Assembly: GCA_017517815.1 (NCBI GenBank)
Contig: JAFWYA010000071.1
Location: 1 to 64,000, forward strand
Source of the DNA: Clostridia bacterium
GTDB lineage: Bacteria; Bacillota_A; Clostridia; Christensenellales; Aristaeellaceae
Direction: 5' to 3'
Length of the DNA stretch: 64,000 bases
Position numbers and translations under genes: made by a program. The notes under the pieces were generated by a model. The model was not told the DNA's origin. It worked only from the letters and a program-made list of their open reading frames with translations, and did not search any database. How positions within the stretch are numbered: the stretch's first letter is position 1; each line of letters opens with the position of its first letter. Shown piece after piece: positions 8,806 to 19,008 of the stretch.

Positions 8806-10593
8806 ATGAAGAAACTGCTTGCTCTCATCCTTGCGCTGGCAATGGTCCTCTCTCTGGCTGCAGCCTCTGCCCAGACCGTGGAACTGCCCCGCAACGAGAC
8901 CCTGTACTTCGCTGGTCAGCAGTGGGGTACTGTGAACTCCTGGAACATCATCGGCACCAACCAGAACAACGCCATGGCGATCGCCGGCGGCCCCTCTGGC
9001 TACCGTACCCTGATGTTCGAAACCCTGTACATGTACAACTTCATGGACGGCTCCATGACTGGTCTGCTGGCTGACGGCGACTATGCCTGGAACGACACCA
9101 TGACCGAAGTGACCCTCAAGATCAAGGAAGCTGCCAAGTGGTCTGACGGCACCCCCGTTACCGCTGAAGACGTCAAGCGCACCTTTGATATTGGCGTGGA
9201 AATCGGCAACGGCACCGGCACCGGCTACAAGGCCTACATCGCCGAGATCGTGGCTGACGGCAAGAACCTGACCATCAAGGCTGCCGTGAACGAAGCTGGC
9301 CTGCCCGTCAACCCCCTGAAGGTTGTTGACTTCCTGTCCGGCGCTCCCATCGCGCAGGCTGCCTGGATCGACGCTGTGGTTGCCCGCAACAACGGCGACG
9401 CTACCGCCATCCTCAACGATGCCGGTGAAGACGTTGTGTGGTCCGGCCCCTACACCAAGTACTATGCCGACGACCAGAAGGTCGTTTTGGTTCGCGACGA
9501 CAACTACTGGGGCCAGGATGCTTCCATGTGGGGCAAGCTGCCTGTTCCGAAGTACATCGCTCATGCCATGTATGCTGACAACGCCGCTGGCGAAGTCGCT
9601 CTGAAGGCCGGCGAAGTTGACGTTTGCCAGCAGTTCATCGGCAACGTTCAGAACCTGTGGCTGGAAGACGGTCTGCCCATCTCCACCTACTATGAAGAAG
9701 CTCCCTACGGCGTGTGCCTGACCATGCCCACCGCCTGGTACAACATGAACATGCCCGTGCTGGCTGAAAACGCTGCCCTGCGTAAGGCCATCGCCATGGC
9801 CGTTGACTATGACACCATCATCGCCAACGCCATGACCAACCAGAGCCCCTCTTTCGCCGACGTGCCGCGTTCTCTGATGAACCCCACCGGCGGTGAGCAG
9901 GCTCTCTACAACCAGGCTGAGGTTGCCGAGCTGCAGTGGGCCGGCAGCGACATCGAAGGCGCCAAGAAGCTGCTGGACGAAGCCGGCATCGTGGACGGCG
10001 ACGGCGACGGCTGGCGTGAGTACAAGGGCGAAAAGATCGCTCTGAACGCTGTGTGCCCCAACGGCTGGTCTGACTGGCAGGCTTCCATGGAAGTGGTTGC
10101 TGCTGCTGGCGAAAAGATCGGCGTGGAAATCACCACTCTGTATCCCGAATACTCCATCTATCAGACCGTGTTCACCAACCCCAACCAGGTTGAATACGCC
10201 ATCTTCATGTGGTCTCCCGAGGCCGCTTCTCCCTCCAACCCCTGGACCCGCGTCAACCAGTTCCTGGGCACCGAGTATGTCGGCGTCGAGAACAACTGGA
10301 GCGGCAACTGGGGCCAGTATGTGAACGAGGAAGCCGACGCCCTGATCAAGAAGATCCCCGTCACCACCGATGCTGAAGAGCTGAAGGCTCTCTACACCGA
10401 GCTGACCAAGATCTACCTGACCGAGGTTCCCAGCTTCTCCCTCATGTATCGTCCCTCTGTGTTCCACGCTGTGAACGAGAGTGTTTGGACTAACTATCCC
10501 GCTGGCGACGACGGCCGCAACATCCCGCCCGCCGACTGCACCGACGGCTATGGCATTGCTGCCCTGTACGAGCTGGAGCTTGTCAATCCGTAA
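8806..10593 (+). CDS. ABC transporter substrate-binding protein, family 5 (Opp/Dpp type)
   Basis: A 595-residue extracytoplasmic binding protein of the SBP_bac_5 family, which captures oligopeptides or, in several anaerobes, oligosaccharides. The signal peptide (MKKLLALILALAMVLSLAAASA) ends in an Ala-x-Ala site with no lipobox Cys, unlike the usual lipoprotein form in Gram-positive bacteria. Family marks include the AAKWSDGTPVTAEDV block (about 105-119) and RKAIAMAVDYDTI (about 326-338). AAGGAAGG precedes the ATG. Codon use is strongly C/G-ending, so expression is probably high. It is the first gene of a five-gene importer operon, divergent from a beta-glucosidase, which favours an oligosaccharide ligand; this is inference. 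Confidence 0.9.
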   Translation: MKKLLALILALAMVLSLAAASAQTVELPRNETLYFAGQQWGTVNSWNIIGTNQNNAMAIAGGPSGYRTLMFETLYMYNFMDGSMTGLLADGDYAWNDTMTEVTLKIKEAAKWSDGTPVTAEDVKRTFDIGVEIGNGTGTGYKAYIAEIVADGKNLTIKAAVNEAGLPVNPLKVVDFLSGAPIAQAAWIDAVVARNNGDATAILNDAGEDVVWSGPYTKYYADDQKVVLVRDDNYWGQDASMWGKLPVPKYIAHAMYADNAAGEVALKAGEVDVCQQFIGNVQNLWLEDGLPISTYYEEAPYGVCLTMPTAWYNMNMPVLAENAALRKAIAMAVDYDTIIANAMTNQSPSFADVPRSLMNPTGGEQALYNQAEVAELQWAGSDIEGAKKLLDEAGIVDGDGDGWREYKGEKIALNAVCPNGWSDWQASMEVVAAAGEKIGVEITTLYPEYSIYQTVFTNPNQVEYAIFMWSPEAASPSNPWTRVNQFLGTEYVGVENNWSGNWGQYVNEEADALIKKIPVTTDAEELKALYTELTKIYLTEVPSFSLMYRPSVFHAVNESVWTNYPAGDDGRNIPPADCTDGYGIAALYELELVNP

Positions 10594-10610
10594 CACTGTA
10601 AACCTTGGGG

Positions 10611-10634
10611 GCGGCCATGCTTCGGCATGGCCGC
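10611..10634 (+). repeat. Intergenic hairpin with TTCG tetraloop
   Basis: GCGGCCATGC-TTCG-GCATGGCCGC is a perfect 10-bp stem with an ultrastable tetraloop, 17 bases after the binding-protein stop codon and 24 bases before the permease start. There is no long T-run, so it more likely protects the upstream mRNA 3' end or attenuates than terminates fully, keeping the binding protein in excess over the permeases. Confidence 0.8.
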
Positions 10635-10658
10635 TTCCTTCATAAGGGGGAAACGACG

Positions 10659-11663
10659 ATGAAGGGATACCGGAAATATTTCGGGAAAAAGATCCTTTGG
10701 TTTGTGATCACACTGGTGGTGGCTGTGATCCTGAACTTTACTCTGCCCCGGCTGATGCCCGCTGACCCCGTGGCTGCCATCACCGGCAAAATGGCACAGG
10801 GTATGACCGATGCCAGCGCTGTACAGGAAATTTACAAGCGCTATGAAGAAGAATTCGGCACCAACAAGCCGATGATCGAACAGTTTTTCATTTTCGTTAA
10901 AAATATGCTCAAGGGCGACCTTGGCACCTCTTTCAGCCAGTATCCGCGCAAGGTGAGCGACATCATCTCCAGCGCTATCTGGTGGACTGTTGCGCTGCAG
11001 CTTCCTGCCATCATTGTAGGCTGGCTGCTGGGCAACCTGCTTGGCGCATTGGCCGCCTACATCCGCAAGGGCTTTGACAAAGTGCTCCTGCCGCTTTCGC
11101 TGTTCCTAAGCAATGTACCCGCCTTTGGCATGGCGGTTGTCATGCTGGTTTTGTTCGCTGTAAAATTCAAAATAGCCCCCATCGGCGGCGGCTATGCCTT
11201 CGATATGATTCCCAATTTCAGTTGGAATTTTGTTAAATCTGTTATTTCGCATTATCAGCTGCCCTTCTGGTCCATCGTCATGGTCTCCATTGGCGGCCAG
11301 GCCATCGGCATGCGCTCCATGTCTATCTATGAGTTGAATGCCGACTACGTAAAATATGCCCGTTTCCTGGGCATCAAGGACCGCAAGATCGTCGGCTATG
11401 TGTTCCGCAATGCCATGCTGCCCCAGGTGACTGGTCTGGCGCTGTCCATCGGCACCATGATCGGCGGCGCTCTGGTGGCTGAAATCATTTTCAGCTATCC
11501 GGGTCTGGGCTCCACCATGTATACGGCAGTTACTGCAGCGGATTATCCGCTGATTTCTGCCACCACACTGATCATTACCTTCATGGTTCTGATCGTCACG
11601 CTGCTTCTGGACATCGTGTACGGCTTCATTGATCCGCGCGTTAAAGCCGCGCAGTTTGACTGA
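10659..11663 (+). CDS. ABC transporter permease, OppB/DppB type
   Basis: A 334-residue inner-membrane permease of the binding-protein-dependent type, first of a pair forming the channel. It has an N-terminal membrane helix, a long extracytoplasmic loop containing [14 protein letters not shown], and the coupling (EAA) region around [18 protein letters not shown] followed by [18 protein letters not shown]. The start is the ATG at 10659, with AAGGGGG 8 bases upstream; the earlier in-frame start at 10605 would place coding sequence inside the 10611-10634 hairpin. It is cotranscribed with the binding protein and the next three genes. Confidence 0.93.
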   Translation: MKGYRKYFGKKILWFVITLVVAVILNFTLPRLMPADPVAAITGKMAQGMTDASAVQEIYKRYEEEFGTNKPMIEQFFIFVKNMLKGDLGTSFSQYPRKVSDIISSAIWWTVALQLPAIIVGWLLGNLLGALAAYIRKGFDKVLLPLSLFLSNVPAFGMAVVMLVLFAVKFKIAPIGGGYAFDMIPNFSWNFVKSVISHYQLPFWSIVMVSIGGQAIGMRSMSIYELNADYVKYARFLGIKDRKIVGYVFRNAMLPQVTGLALSIGTMIGGALVAEIIFSYPGLGSTMYTAVTAADYPLISATTLIITFMVLIVTLLLDIVYGFIDPRVKAAQFD

Positions 11664-11678
11664 GGGGAGGATTAACCA

Positions 11679-12926
11679 ATGAAAAACACATTGCGTCAGA
11701 TATTCCACTCCCCAAAATTCATGACAGGCTTTGTCATCTTTGTCGTCATTCTTTTAACACTGTTCTTCTATCCGCTGTTCAATCCCGGCAGCCCGCTGGA
11801 GATGATCGGCGTGGGTACATTCGCCAAACCGGGCACCTACGTATCGCTGTATGATGCGCTGAATACCAGCCGCGAGACGCTTCGTCTGTCTGATGCTGAC
11901 GACAACCGTCTGGCCAAACAGCTCAAGGCGGAAGACCGCGTCGCCATGCTCGAATGGTTCAACGCCATGGGAATTGCTGTAGACTTCGATATCTCCGATA
12001 CTGATGCCCTGTTGAAATTGTGGGATGACAACTACGATCCCGCCACCAAGCCGAAGGGCATGACCATGGCAAAGCGCAACTACTACAAGCGCCTGAATAA
12101 TGCCCTGCTGCAGCTGAAGGCTGCCGATGAAATCGTGCTTGCTGATGTAAACGCCGAAACCAAAGCGCTTGAAGAAACCGACAAGGTCAACAAGACAGAC
12201 TATGTCAACGTGGGTCAGGTGGCCAACGTGAAGCTGCTGCCGCTTGGCACTGATAATTTCGGTCGTGATGTGCTGAAGGAGCTTGTGTCGGCGACCGGTA
12301 CTTCCATTGTCATCGGTCTGATTGCCGGTGCAGTCGCTACAATTATCGGCCTTACCTTCGGCCTGCTGGCCGGTTATCTGGGCGGCATTGCTGATGACCT
12401 GATCATGTTCATCACCAATGTATTCACTGTCATTCCCGGCTTCGTGCTGCTGATCCTCATCTCCTATTCCATCGGTCAGGATCAGCGCGGCGCAAGCGTT
12501 GTTGCGTTGGTCATCGGCCTTACCAGCTGGACATGGACGGCGCGTTCGGTGCGTTCGCAGGTTATCAGCCTTCGCAACCGCGACCATGTGAACCTGTCCA
12601 AGCTCAGCGGCCACAGTTTATTCCGCATCATCATGACGGACATCCTCCCCTATATCGCCAGCTACGTGGTGATGGCGTTCATCCTGCAGGTATCCAGCGG
12701 CATTCTGAGCGAAGCGCAGCTGAGTCTGCTGGGTCTTGGCCCAAAAACCACCGAAGTACCCACGCTGGGCCTGATGATGAACTGGGCCATGCTGTACTCG
12801 GCTCATACGAACGGTTCGTGGTGGGCTTACTTCCCAGTCATTCTGACCATCACGCTCATCTCGTTCTCGCTCAACCTGATGAATACTGGTCTTGACCAGG
12901 TGTTCAACCCTACTCTGAGAGATTAA
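11679..12926 (+). CDS. ABC transporter permease, OppC/DppC type with large insertion
   Basis: The second channel subunit, 415 residues against about 300 for standard OppC/DppC. The permease core (from [21 protein letters not shown], about 190 onward, with the coupling region [21 protein letters not shown]) is normal. The extra length is a hydrophilic, helix-rich segment of about 130 residues (roughly 40-170) between the first membrane helix and the core, predicted to lie outside the membrane where it could touch the binding protein. AGGGGAGG precedes the ATG. It lies 15 bases after the partner permease. Confidence 0.92.
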   Translation: MKNTLRQIFHSPKFMTGFVIFVVILLTLFFYPLFNPGSPLEMIGVGTFAKPGTYVSLYDALNTSRETLRLSDADDNRLAKQLKAEDRVAMLEWFNAMGIAVDFDISDTDALLKLWDDNYDPATKPKGMTMAKRNYYKRLNNALLQLKAADEIVLADVNAETKALEETDKVNKTDYVNVGQVANVKLLPLGTDNFGRDVLKELVSATGTSIVIGLIAGAVATIIGLTFGLLAGYLGGIADDLIMFITNVFTVIPGFVLLILISYSIGQDQRGASVVALVIGLTSWTWTARSVRSQVISLRNRDHVNLSKLSGHSLFRIIMTDILPYIASYVVMAFILQVSSGILSEAQLSLLGLGPKTTEVPTLGLMMNWAMLYSAHTNGSWWAYFPVILTITLISFSLNLMNTGLDQVFNPTLRD

Positions 12927-12939
12927 GGAGGAGACAGTC

Positions 12940-13939
<1,000 letters not shown>

Positions 13940-13950
<11 letters not shown>

Positions 13951-14767
13951 AGCGATCAAAGATCGTCCCCTGTGTCTGAGCGGCAAGGGTGTAACCAAGG
14001 TCTTTGGTTACGGCAACAAAGCCAACACCGCGGTTGATCATGTGGATTTTGAGTTCCATGAAGGCGAACTGATAAGCATCGTCGGCGAAAGTGGATCAGG
14101 CAAAACCACACTTTCCAAAATGCTTCTTGGACTGCTGAATGTAACCGAAGGCGAAATTTATTTCCAGGGCAAGCCCCGCGATATTTCCAACCGCAAAAAG
14201 AAAAAGGAATACTGGCAGGGCATTCAGGCCATCTTCCAGGACCCCTTCTCTTCCTTTAACGTCTTTAACAAGATTGACACCGTGCTGCTGGACTGCATCA
14301 ACATGCGCGGCGGCAAGCACCTGCCCAAGGAAAAGAAGATCGAAATGATGACCGAGGCCTGCTCGTTTGTAAACCTCAAGTTTGCCGAGCTGACCAACAA
14401 ATATCCCTTCGAGCTTTCCGGCGGCCAGATGCAGCGACTGATGATCGCCCGCATCTTCCTGCTCAAGCCGAAAATCCTTCTGGCTGACGAACCTACTTCC
14501 ATGATCGACGCCTGCTCACGCGCAACTATTCTGGATATGCTGCTGCAGCTGCGCGACGAAATCGGCATGACCATTATCTTCATTACGCATGATATCGGTC
14601 TGGCCTATTATATCTCCGACAGCGTGTACATCATGGAACACGGCAAGTTTGTGGAAAGTGGCAATGCTGACGACGTTATCCTCAATCCCAAGGCCGCCTA
14701 CACCAAGCGTCTCATCAGCGACGTTCCCAAGATCCACGAACCGTGGGATCTTTCTACGGTTGGATGA
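13940..14767 (+). CDS. ABC transporter ATPase, OppF/DppF type
   Basis: The second nucleotide-binding subunit, 275 residues. Walker [10 protein letters not shown], signature LSGGQMQR and Walker [14 protein letters not shown] are intact, so it should hydrolyse ATP. It is shorter than typical OppF (about 320 residues) because most of the C-terminal oligo-HPY extension is absent. It overlaps the upstream ATPase gene and is the last gene of the operon, closed by the 14774-14813 terminator. Confidence 0.93.
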
Positions 14768-14773
14768 CACAAA

Positions 14774-14813
14774 AAACAAGAAATACCGGCTGCAAAGCCG
14801 GTATTTCTTGTTT
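14774..14813. terminator. Bidirectional terminator, 18-bp stem
   Basis: A perfect 18-bp stem (14774-14791 with 14796-14813, loop GCAA) separates the convergent importer operon and MFS gene. A-rich and T-rich ends serve both strands. Confidence 0.92.
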
Positions 14814-14823
14814 GCATTATTCT

Positions 14824-15981
14824 TTATTTTTGAGCGACGATCGCATTTACCCTTTCGGACATTGCGATCATTAACACAGCAAAAATTAGCAGATACGCAG
14901 GATAGAGCGCAATGCCAAACCATTGAGCCAGCAGCCCAAGAACCGGTGGCATCAGCGTAGATCCAATATAAGCGCAGGCCATTTGTTTGCCCATAATGGC
15001 CTGACTGTTCTCCTTGCCAAAGTTGACCGGCGTTTCGTGCAACAGACAGGGATAGATAGGGGCTTCGCCTAAACCGATCAGCAGCAGTCCAAGGAAAGAC
15101 CCCACCCTTCCCATTGGCAGCAGAAGCAGCACAATGCCTGTTATCACAACACACTGCCCCACTCTTACCATTAAGCGGTCACCTAGCTTATCTGTGACGA
15201 AACCGCCCATAAAGCGTCCGGCCGTGATGCCCAAATAGAAAACAGATGCCCATGCAGCAGCGGTATTGGGATCAATGCCCTTATAGAGCGTCATGTAGCT
15301 GGCTGCCCATAGCCCGGCTGTCGTCTCCAATGCACAGTAGCAGAAAAAAGCCACAAGAATTTGCCTGGCGCCCGGAAGAGTGATAATCTCACGAATGGAC
15401 AATTTAGCAGCCTTCTTCTCATCTTCGGCATTGACGCCTTTCTTCCAGATCGGCAGAGACAAAAGCAGCAGCACAGCCATCGCTGTCTGAACGATACCCA
15501 CAATTCGATAACCGGATGTCCAGTTGTGTCCACCGATCAAAACCATGGACATGATATAGGGGCTGACAGCAGCGCCAACGCCCCAGAAGAAGTGAATCCA
15601 GCTCATATGGCGGCTTTTGTAGTTAAGCGCTACATAGTTGTTGAGCGCCGCGTCAATGCTGCCCCCGCCAAGACCATATGGAAGGGCCCAGATGCACAAT
15701 GCCGGAAGAGACGCAGCAAATGAAAAACCGAACAGTGAAACAGCCACCAGCGCCGTACATGCCACCGTTACACATCCAGTGCCAAATTTACGAATGACTT
15801 TATCGCTTAATGAACTGGATATTACCGTGCCAGATGATATTAATATGGTCACAATGCCTACCGCGGAAACCGGCACATTCATCCCTTCATAAATTGATGG
15901 CCATGCCGAACCCAGCAGGGAATCCGGCAAACCCATGCTGACAAACGCAAGATAAATTAACGCAATCAATAACGTGGCCAT
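14824..15981 (-). CDS. MFS transporter
   Basis: A 385-residue major facilitator protein with 12 predicted membrane segments and a cytoplasmic loop after helix 6. The N-terminus (IYLAFVSMGLPDSLLGSAWPSIY) and SDKVIRKFGTG between helices 2 and 3 match the clostridial fucose/sugar-type MFS group. The ATG at 15981 has GGAGG 6 bases upstream; the ATG four codons earlier overlaps that site. The substrate is unknown. Its position between a sugar importer operon and glycosidases suggests a sugar, by context only. Confidence 0.87.
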   Translation of the reverse strand: MATLLIALIYLAFVSMGLPDSLLGSAWPSIYEGMNVPVSAVGIVTILISSGTVISSSLSDKVIRKFGTGCVTVACTALVAVSLFGFSFAASLPALCIWALPYGLGGGSIDAALNNYVALNYKSRHMSWIHFFWGVGAAVSPYIMSMVLIGGHNWTSGYRIVGIVQTAMAVLLLLSLPIWKKGVNAEDEKKAAKLSIREIITLPGARQILVAFFCYCALETTAGLWAASYMTLYKGIDPNTAAAWASVFYLGITAGRFMGGFVTDKLGDRLMVRVGQCVVITGIVLLLLPMGRVGSFLGLLLIGLGEAPIYPCLLHETPVNFGKENSQAIMGKQMACAYIGSTLMPPVLGLLAQWFGIALYPAYLLIFAVLMIAMSERVNAIVAQK

Positions 15982-16022
15982 AATAACCTCCATCCTGAAA
16001 TATGAAAAAAAGAGACAATGTT

Positions 16023-16051
16023 ATTATATCACCGAAGTTCTGCCTACACAA
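16023..16051 (-). promoter_or_regulatory. Promoter of the MFS gene
   Basis: On the minus strand TTGTGT (16046-16051), 17 bases, then TATAAT (16023-16028) with an upstream TGA (extended -10). It overlaps the terminator of the gene cluster to its right. Confidence 0.65.
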
Positions 16052-16090
16052 TAAAAGCTGCGTCGATCAAAACGACACAGCTTTTATTGT
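16048..16090 (-). terminator. Terminator of the leftward glycosidase operon
   Basis: An 18-base stem with one mismatch (16048-16065 with 16073-16090) lies 15 bases after the stop codon of the GH-A gene. The 3' arm supplies the T-rich end on the minus strand. Confidence 0.8.
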
Positions 16091-16104
16091 ATTTGTTTTT
16101 CAGC

Positions 16105-18129
16105 TTACCACTTGGGCTCCAGCCACTCAATTTCTGCGCTGAAAGCTTCCTTTTCGCCCGTCAGCACATCATAGAGCACGTCGCTGGTCTCGGAAATGGC
16201 CTTGGCCAGCGGCGGATAAGGCTTGTTGGTGCAGTCAATGATACCATGCGCCATGTGTTCGCCGTCAAAGCGGCCCATCAGCGTCTGGTCATTGTACTCA
16301 AAGTAGTGAGCGCCAACGCACATAGGATGCGCGGCAGCCTCCTGCAGATAAGCCTTGTACGCTTTGGCGCGCTCTTCCTGCGTGGTGCAGCTGATGAGCG
16401 CCGTACGCAGCAGGCCGATCTCCTGACCGCCAAAGTGCCACTCGCCGATGATGGCCGGCTTGTTGAGCGGCAGAGCCATATCCAGCTTCGGAACGGCAGA
16501 ACGCTGATAGCAGTTGAAGGAAAGAACGTCGAAGATCTTGCTAACCTCCACCACTTTCTCCTGCATGCTGCTGTAGCGCAGGCCCAGGCACAGGTGATGC
16601 TCGTCCACCTTGCGGCAGGCGTTCATGGGAATCTGGGCAAAGGCCACGACCAGAATCTGCTCATACTCGCGCAGAACAGCCCAGGCTTCTTCGCTCAGCT
16701 GCACACTGCGGGAAACGGGCGCAAGGAAAACGTCAAAGTTTTCAAAGCTGGTGCCCCATGCGGCGTTCAGGCTGTCGATGGTCTGATAACGCTCCATCAG
16801 CCACTGCTTCATGTGCTTACGGCTTTCAAGCTTCTCGTTCTTCACCATCAGCTCGTAGGCGATGTTGCAGTCGCTCTGGAACAGCCACTCGGGCTCGTTG
16901 TGCAGGAAGTATCCAATCAGGCAGGGATCATTTGCCATGGGCTTAAGCTCATTATTGGCAAAGGTGGTGCTGTTGGCAGCGTATTCCTCGGAGAATACGT
17001 CCGGGAAATCGCGGAAAATGAAGTTATTCGTTACAGGGAAGCGCTTGAGCGTGACCACATAAGGAAGCTTGGAAAGGCTGAGGAAGTCCTCCATGCGTTC
17101 ATCAATGAAGTTGACGATGCCAATGCCGGTGGTGTTCAGACCCCAATCCTTAAAGCGACGGGTGGTGATGGTGCGCCAGGCATCCCACCATTCCTCGCCA
17201 AACACACGCATCATGTTGGCGCGTGCAGGGTTGAACATCCAGTCATTGCTATGCTCAGTTTCGCCATGGCGCTTCACATACTCGGCGATATACTTGGGCT
17301 GCGTGAAAGCGCCTTTGTACAGCGGATCATCCGGCTTGGGCGGATTGGTGTAGAAGCTTTCCATGCCGGTGTACCAGCCGAATTCGCCCATACGGGTACC
17401 GTAGCACACGCCATGGGAGAAGAAGGCATAGCCTTCCGGATCGACCAGCCACCAGCGCTTGCCGTCGTACTCGGTACGGAACCAGCCGGTGCCTTCAAAC
17501 TTCTTGCACAGGTAACCACCGTAAACAGACATGCCGCGGTTGCGGGCTTCCGTCTCCAGAGCGGCCTTGTACTCGGCCTTCAGACGTTCGGCCATTTCTT
17601 CCACAGAATGCGTCTTGGTGGGCCATTCAAAGCCGATCAGCTGACCCATTTCGTCAATCATGGGCTGCTTGGGCGGAATGAATTCGGGCTGCGCGTCAGA
17701 GACATACACCTTGCCCAGCTGTGCATTCCTGAAATCCTTGCCGGGAATCACGCCGATTTCCACACGCACAATGCTCTGCGGATCGGTAGGATGACCCGTG
17801 CAGCCAGACTTGTAAGCACCGGGGAACACCGGCAGGAAATAGCGGCGGGACCACAGTTCGTCCAGCTGCACACGGAAAGCCTGCCACATATTGGGCAGAA
17901 GTTCATACTGAATCTTCAAGGGCTCTCCATCAGCCGGATAGAAGTTTGCAAACACTCTTGCGTCAGAATACTGATCTACCTTGACATCAAAGCAGAAATA
18001 TTTCTCTTCATCCCACATGCTGTCCTCGGGACGGTCAAACGAAATCAGCAGCGGATCGTCGCCGTGTTTGACCTGCATGCCGGGCTTTACAAAGGAATAA
18101 AGTCCGTCAAACCATACACAGGTATTCAT
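16105..18129 (-). CDS. Clan GH-A glycoside hydrolase, GH50 (beta-agarase)-like
   Basis: A 674-residue cytosolic protein. The N-terminal part (about 1-150) is a beta-rich sugar-binding-like domain. The C-terminal TIM barrel carries the clan GH-A pair: acid/base in GYFLHNEPEW (Glu412) and nucleophile in IGEWHFGG (Glu563), the latter resembling the EFHFGA block of GH50. No signal peptide, so agar itself is an unlikely substrate; an imported beta-galactoside or similar oligosaccharide is more likely. It is the last gene of a four-gene leftward operon, 14 bases after the kinase gene. The family is assigned by motif resemblance only; a separate, undescribed GH-A family is possible. Confidence 0.65.
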   Translation of the reverse strand: MNTCVWFDGLYSFVKPGMQVKHGDDPLLISFDRPEDSMWDEEKYFCFDVKVDQYSDARVFANFYPADGEPLKIQYELLPNMWQAFRVQLDELWSRRYFLPVFPGAYKSGCTGHPTDPQSIVRVEIGVIPGKDFRNAQLGKVYVSDAQPEFIPPKQPMIDEMGQLIGFEWPTKTHSVEEMAERLKAEYKAALETEARNRGMSVYGGYLCKKFEGTGWFRTEYDGKRWWLVDPEGYAFFSHGVCYGTRMGEFGWYTGMESFYTNPPKPDDPLYKGAFTQPKYIAEYVKRHGETEHSNDWMFNPARANMMRVFGEEWWDAWRTITTRRFKDWGLNTTGIGIVNFIDERMEDFLSLSKLPYVVTLKRFPVTNNFIFRDFPDVFSEEYAANSTTFANNELKPMANDPCLIGYFLHNEPEWLFQSDCNIAYELMVKNEKLESRKHMKQWLMERYQTIDSLNAAWGTSFENFDVFLAPVSRSVQLSEEAWAVLREYEQILVVAFAQIPMNACRKVDEHHLCLGLRYSSMQEKVVEVSKIFDVLSFNCYQRSAVPKLDMALPLNKPAIIGEWHFGGQEIGLLRTALISCTTQEERAKAYKAYLQEAAAHPMCVGAHYFEYNDQTLMGRFDGEHMAHGIIDCTNKPYPPLAKAISETSDVLYDVLTGEKEAFSAEIEWLEPKW

Positions 18130-18143
18130 GATGGCTTCCCCTT

Positions 18144-19004
18144 TCAGGTTCCTTCAACAATTTGGTAAAGGTCCATTCCATGGCAGGCATAGGCCCATGC
18201 GCCGCGAAGCGCTGCATCCTCCACATTCTGCGCGCGGCATACGGGAATACTGCACATTTCGCGGAAACCTTCTTCCATCAGATCCAGTGACTTGGCGATC
18301 TGACCGCCGATAACGATCTTTTCAACCATAAAGCCCTTGAGGTGGTCGTTGAGCATTTCGCCAAGCATTCTGCCGGTTTCATGCATAAACGCTTTGGCCT
18401 GTTCGTCGCCCTCATGGGCACGGTCAGCAATTTCCTTCACATCGATGGTCTCGCCGGTCATTGCGGTCCAGCGTGCACGCATACCGCGGGCAGATACCAT
18501 ATCCTCCGCAGTACCATCTTTATAACGCGCGCTCCACAGCGGATAAGAGGGCGTCAGCACTTCAGGGCGCATCTGCACCTTGCCATCCTGCCACAGCACA
18601 AAGCCAAGTCCAGTCCCCAACATAACGCCGACGGCGTTCTTCACGCCGGACGAGGCGCCGTAAAACGCCTCGCCCAGCATGAAAGCTGCGCCGTCGTGGA
18701 GGAAGCAGAACTGCGTATCAGGAAACTCCTTCTGGAGCGCATCAAGCAGGCTGACTTCCTTAATTGCTTTGAACTTGTGCATCATGTGACTGGTGCCGGT
18801 AGCATAATCCATGGGTCCCGGAATGCTGATGGAAACGCGGCTGGTCGGATTGGCCTTCAAGTGGGCCACGATGGGCTGCAGGATCTCATCAAGCGTACCG
18901 TTTTCGTTGATTGGAAACAGGCCGGGAGCAGTGAATTCACCATTTTCGACGGCACTGTGCTTTACAAAGGTGCCGCCAACATCCAGCATTACACAATCAA
19001 GCAT
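18144..19004 (-). CDS. ROK family sugar kinase (candidate mannokinase)
   Basis: A 286-residue ROK-type kinase expected to phosphorylate a hexose with ATP. The phosphate-binding DVGGT is at 8-12, the catalytic Asp is at 104 (HDGAAFMLGEA), and GVMLGTGLGFVLW forms the second phosphate loop. The usual ROK zinc-binding Cys cluster is missing: around 140-170 there is no Cys at all. It lies 4 bases from the isomerase-like gene, so mannose is a reasonable guess for the substrate (mannose to mannose-6-phosphate, then fructose-6-phosphate). Substrate choice is inference. Confidence 0.78.
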   Translation of the reverse strand: MLDCVMLDVGGTFVKHSAVENGEFTAPGLFPINENGTLDEILQPIVAHLKANPTSRVSISIPGPMDYATGTSHMMHKFKAIKEVSLLDALQKEFPDTQFCFLHDGAAFMLGEAFYGASSGVKNAVGVMLGTGLGFVLWQDGKVQMRPEVLTPSYPLWSARYKDGTAEDMVSARGMRARWTAMTGETIDVKEIADRAHEGDEQAKAFMHETGRMLGEMLNDHLKGFMVEKIVIGGQIAKSLDLMEEGFREMCSIPVCRAQNVEDAALRGAWAYACHGMDLYQIVEGT

Positions 19005-19008
19005 TTTT

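Noticed and set aside
8686..10596. 636-residue open frame opposite the ABC binding-protein gene
   Set aside because: It is a by-product of strong C/G-ending codons in the real gene. It has no family match, an overloaded Gly/Val/His composition and no ribosome binding site.
16018..18168. 716-residue open frame opposite the GH50-like gene
   Set aside because: Begins in the neighbouring terminator region and has no recognisable domain.
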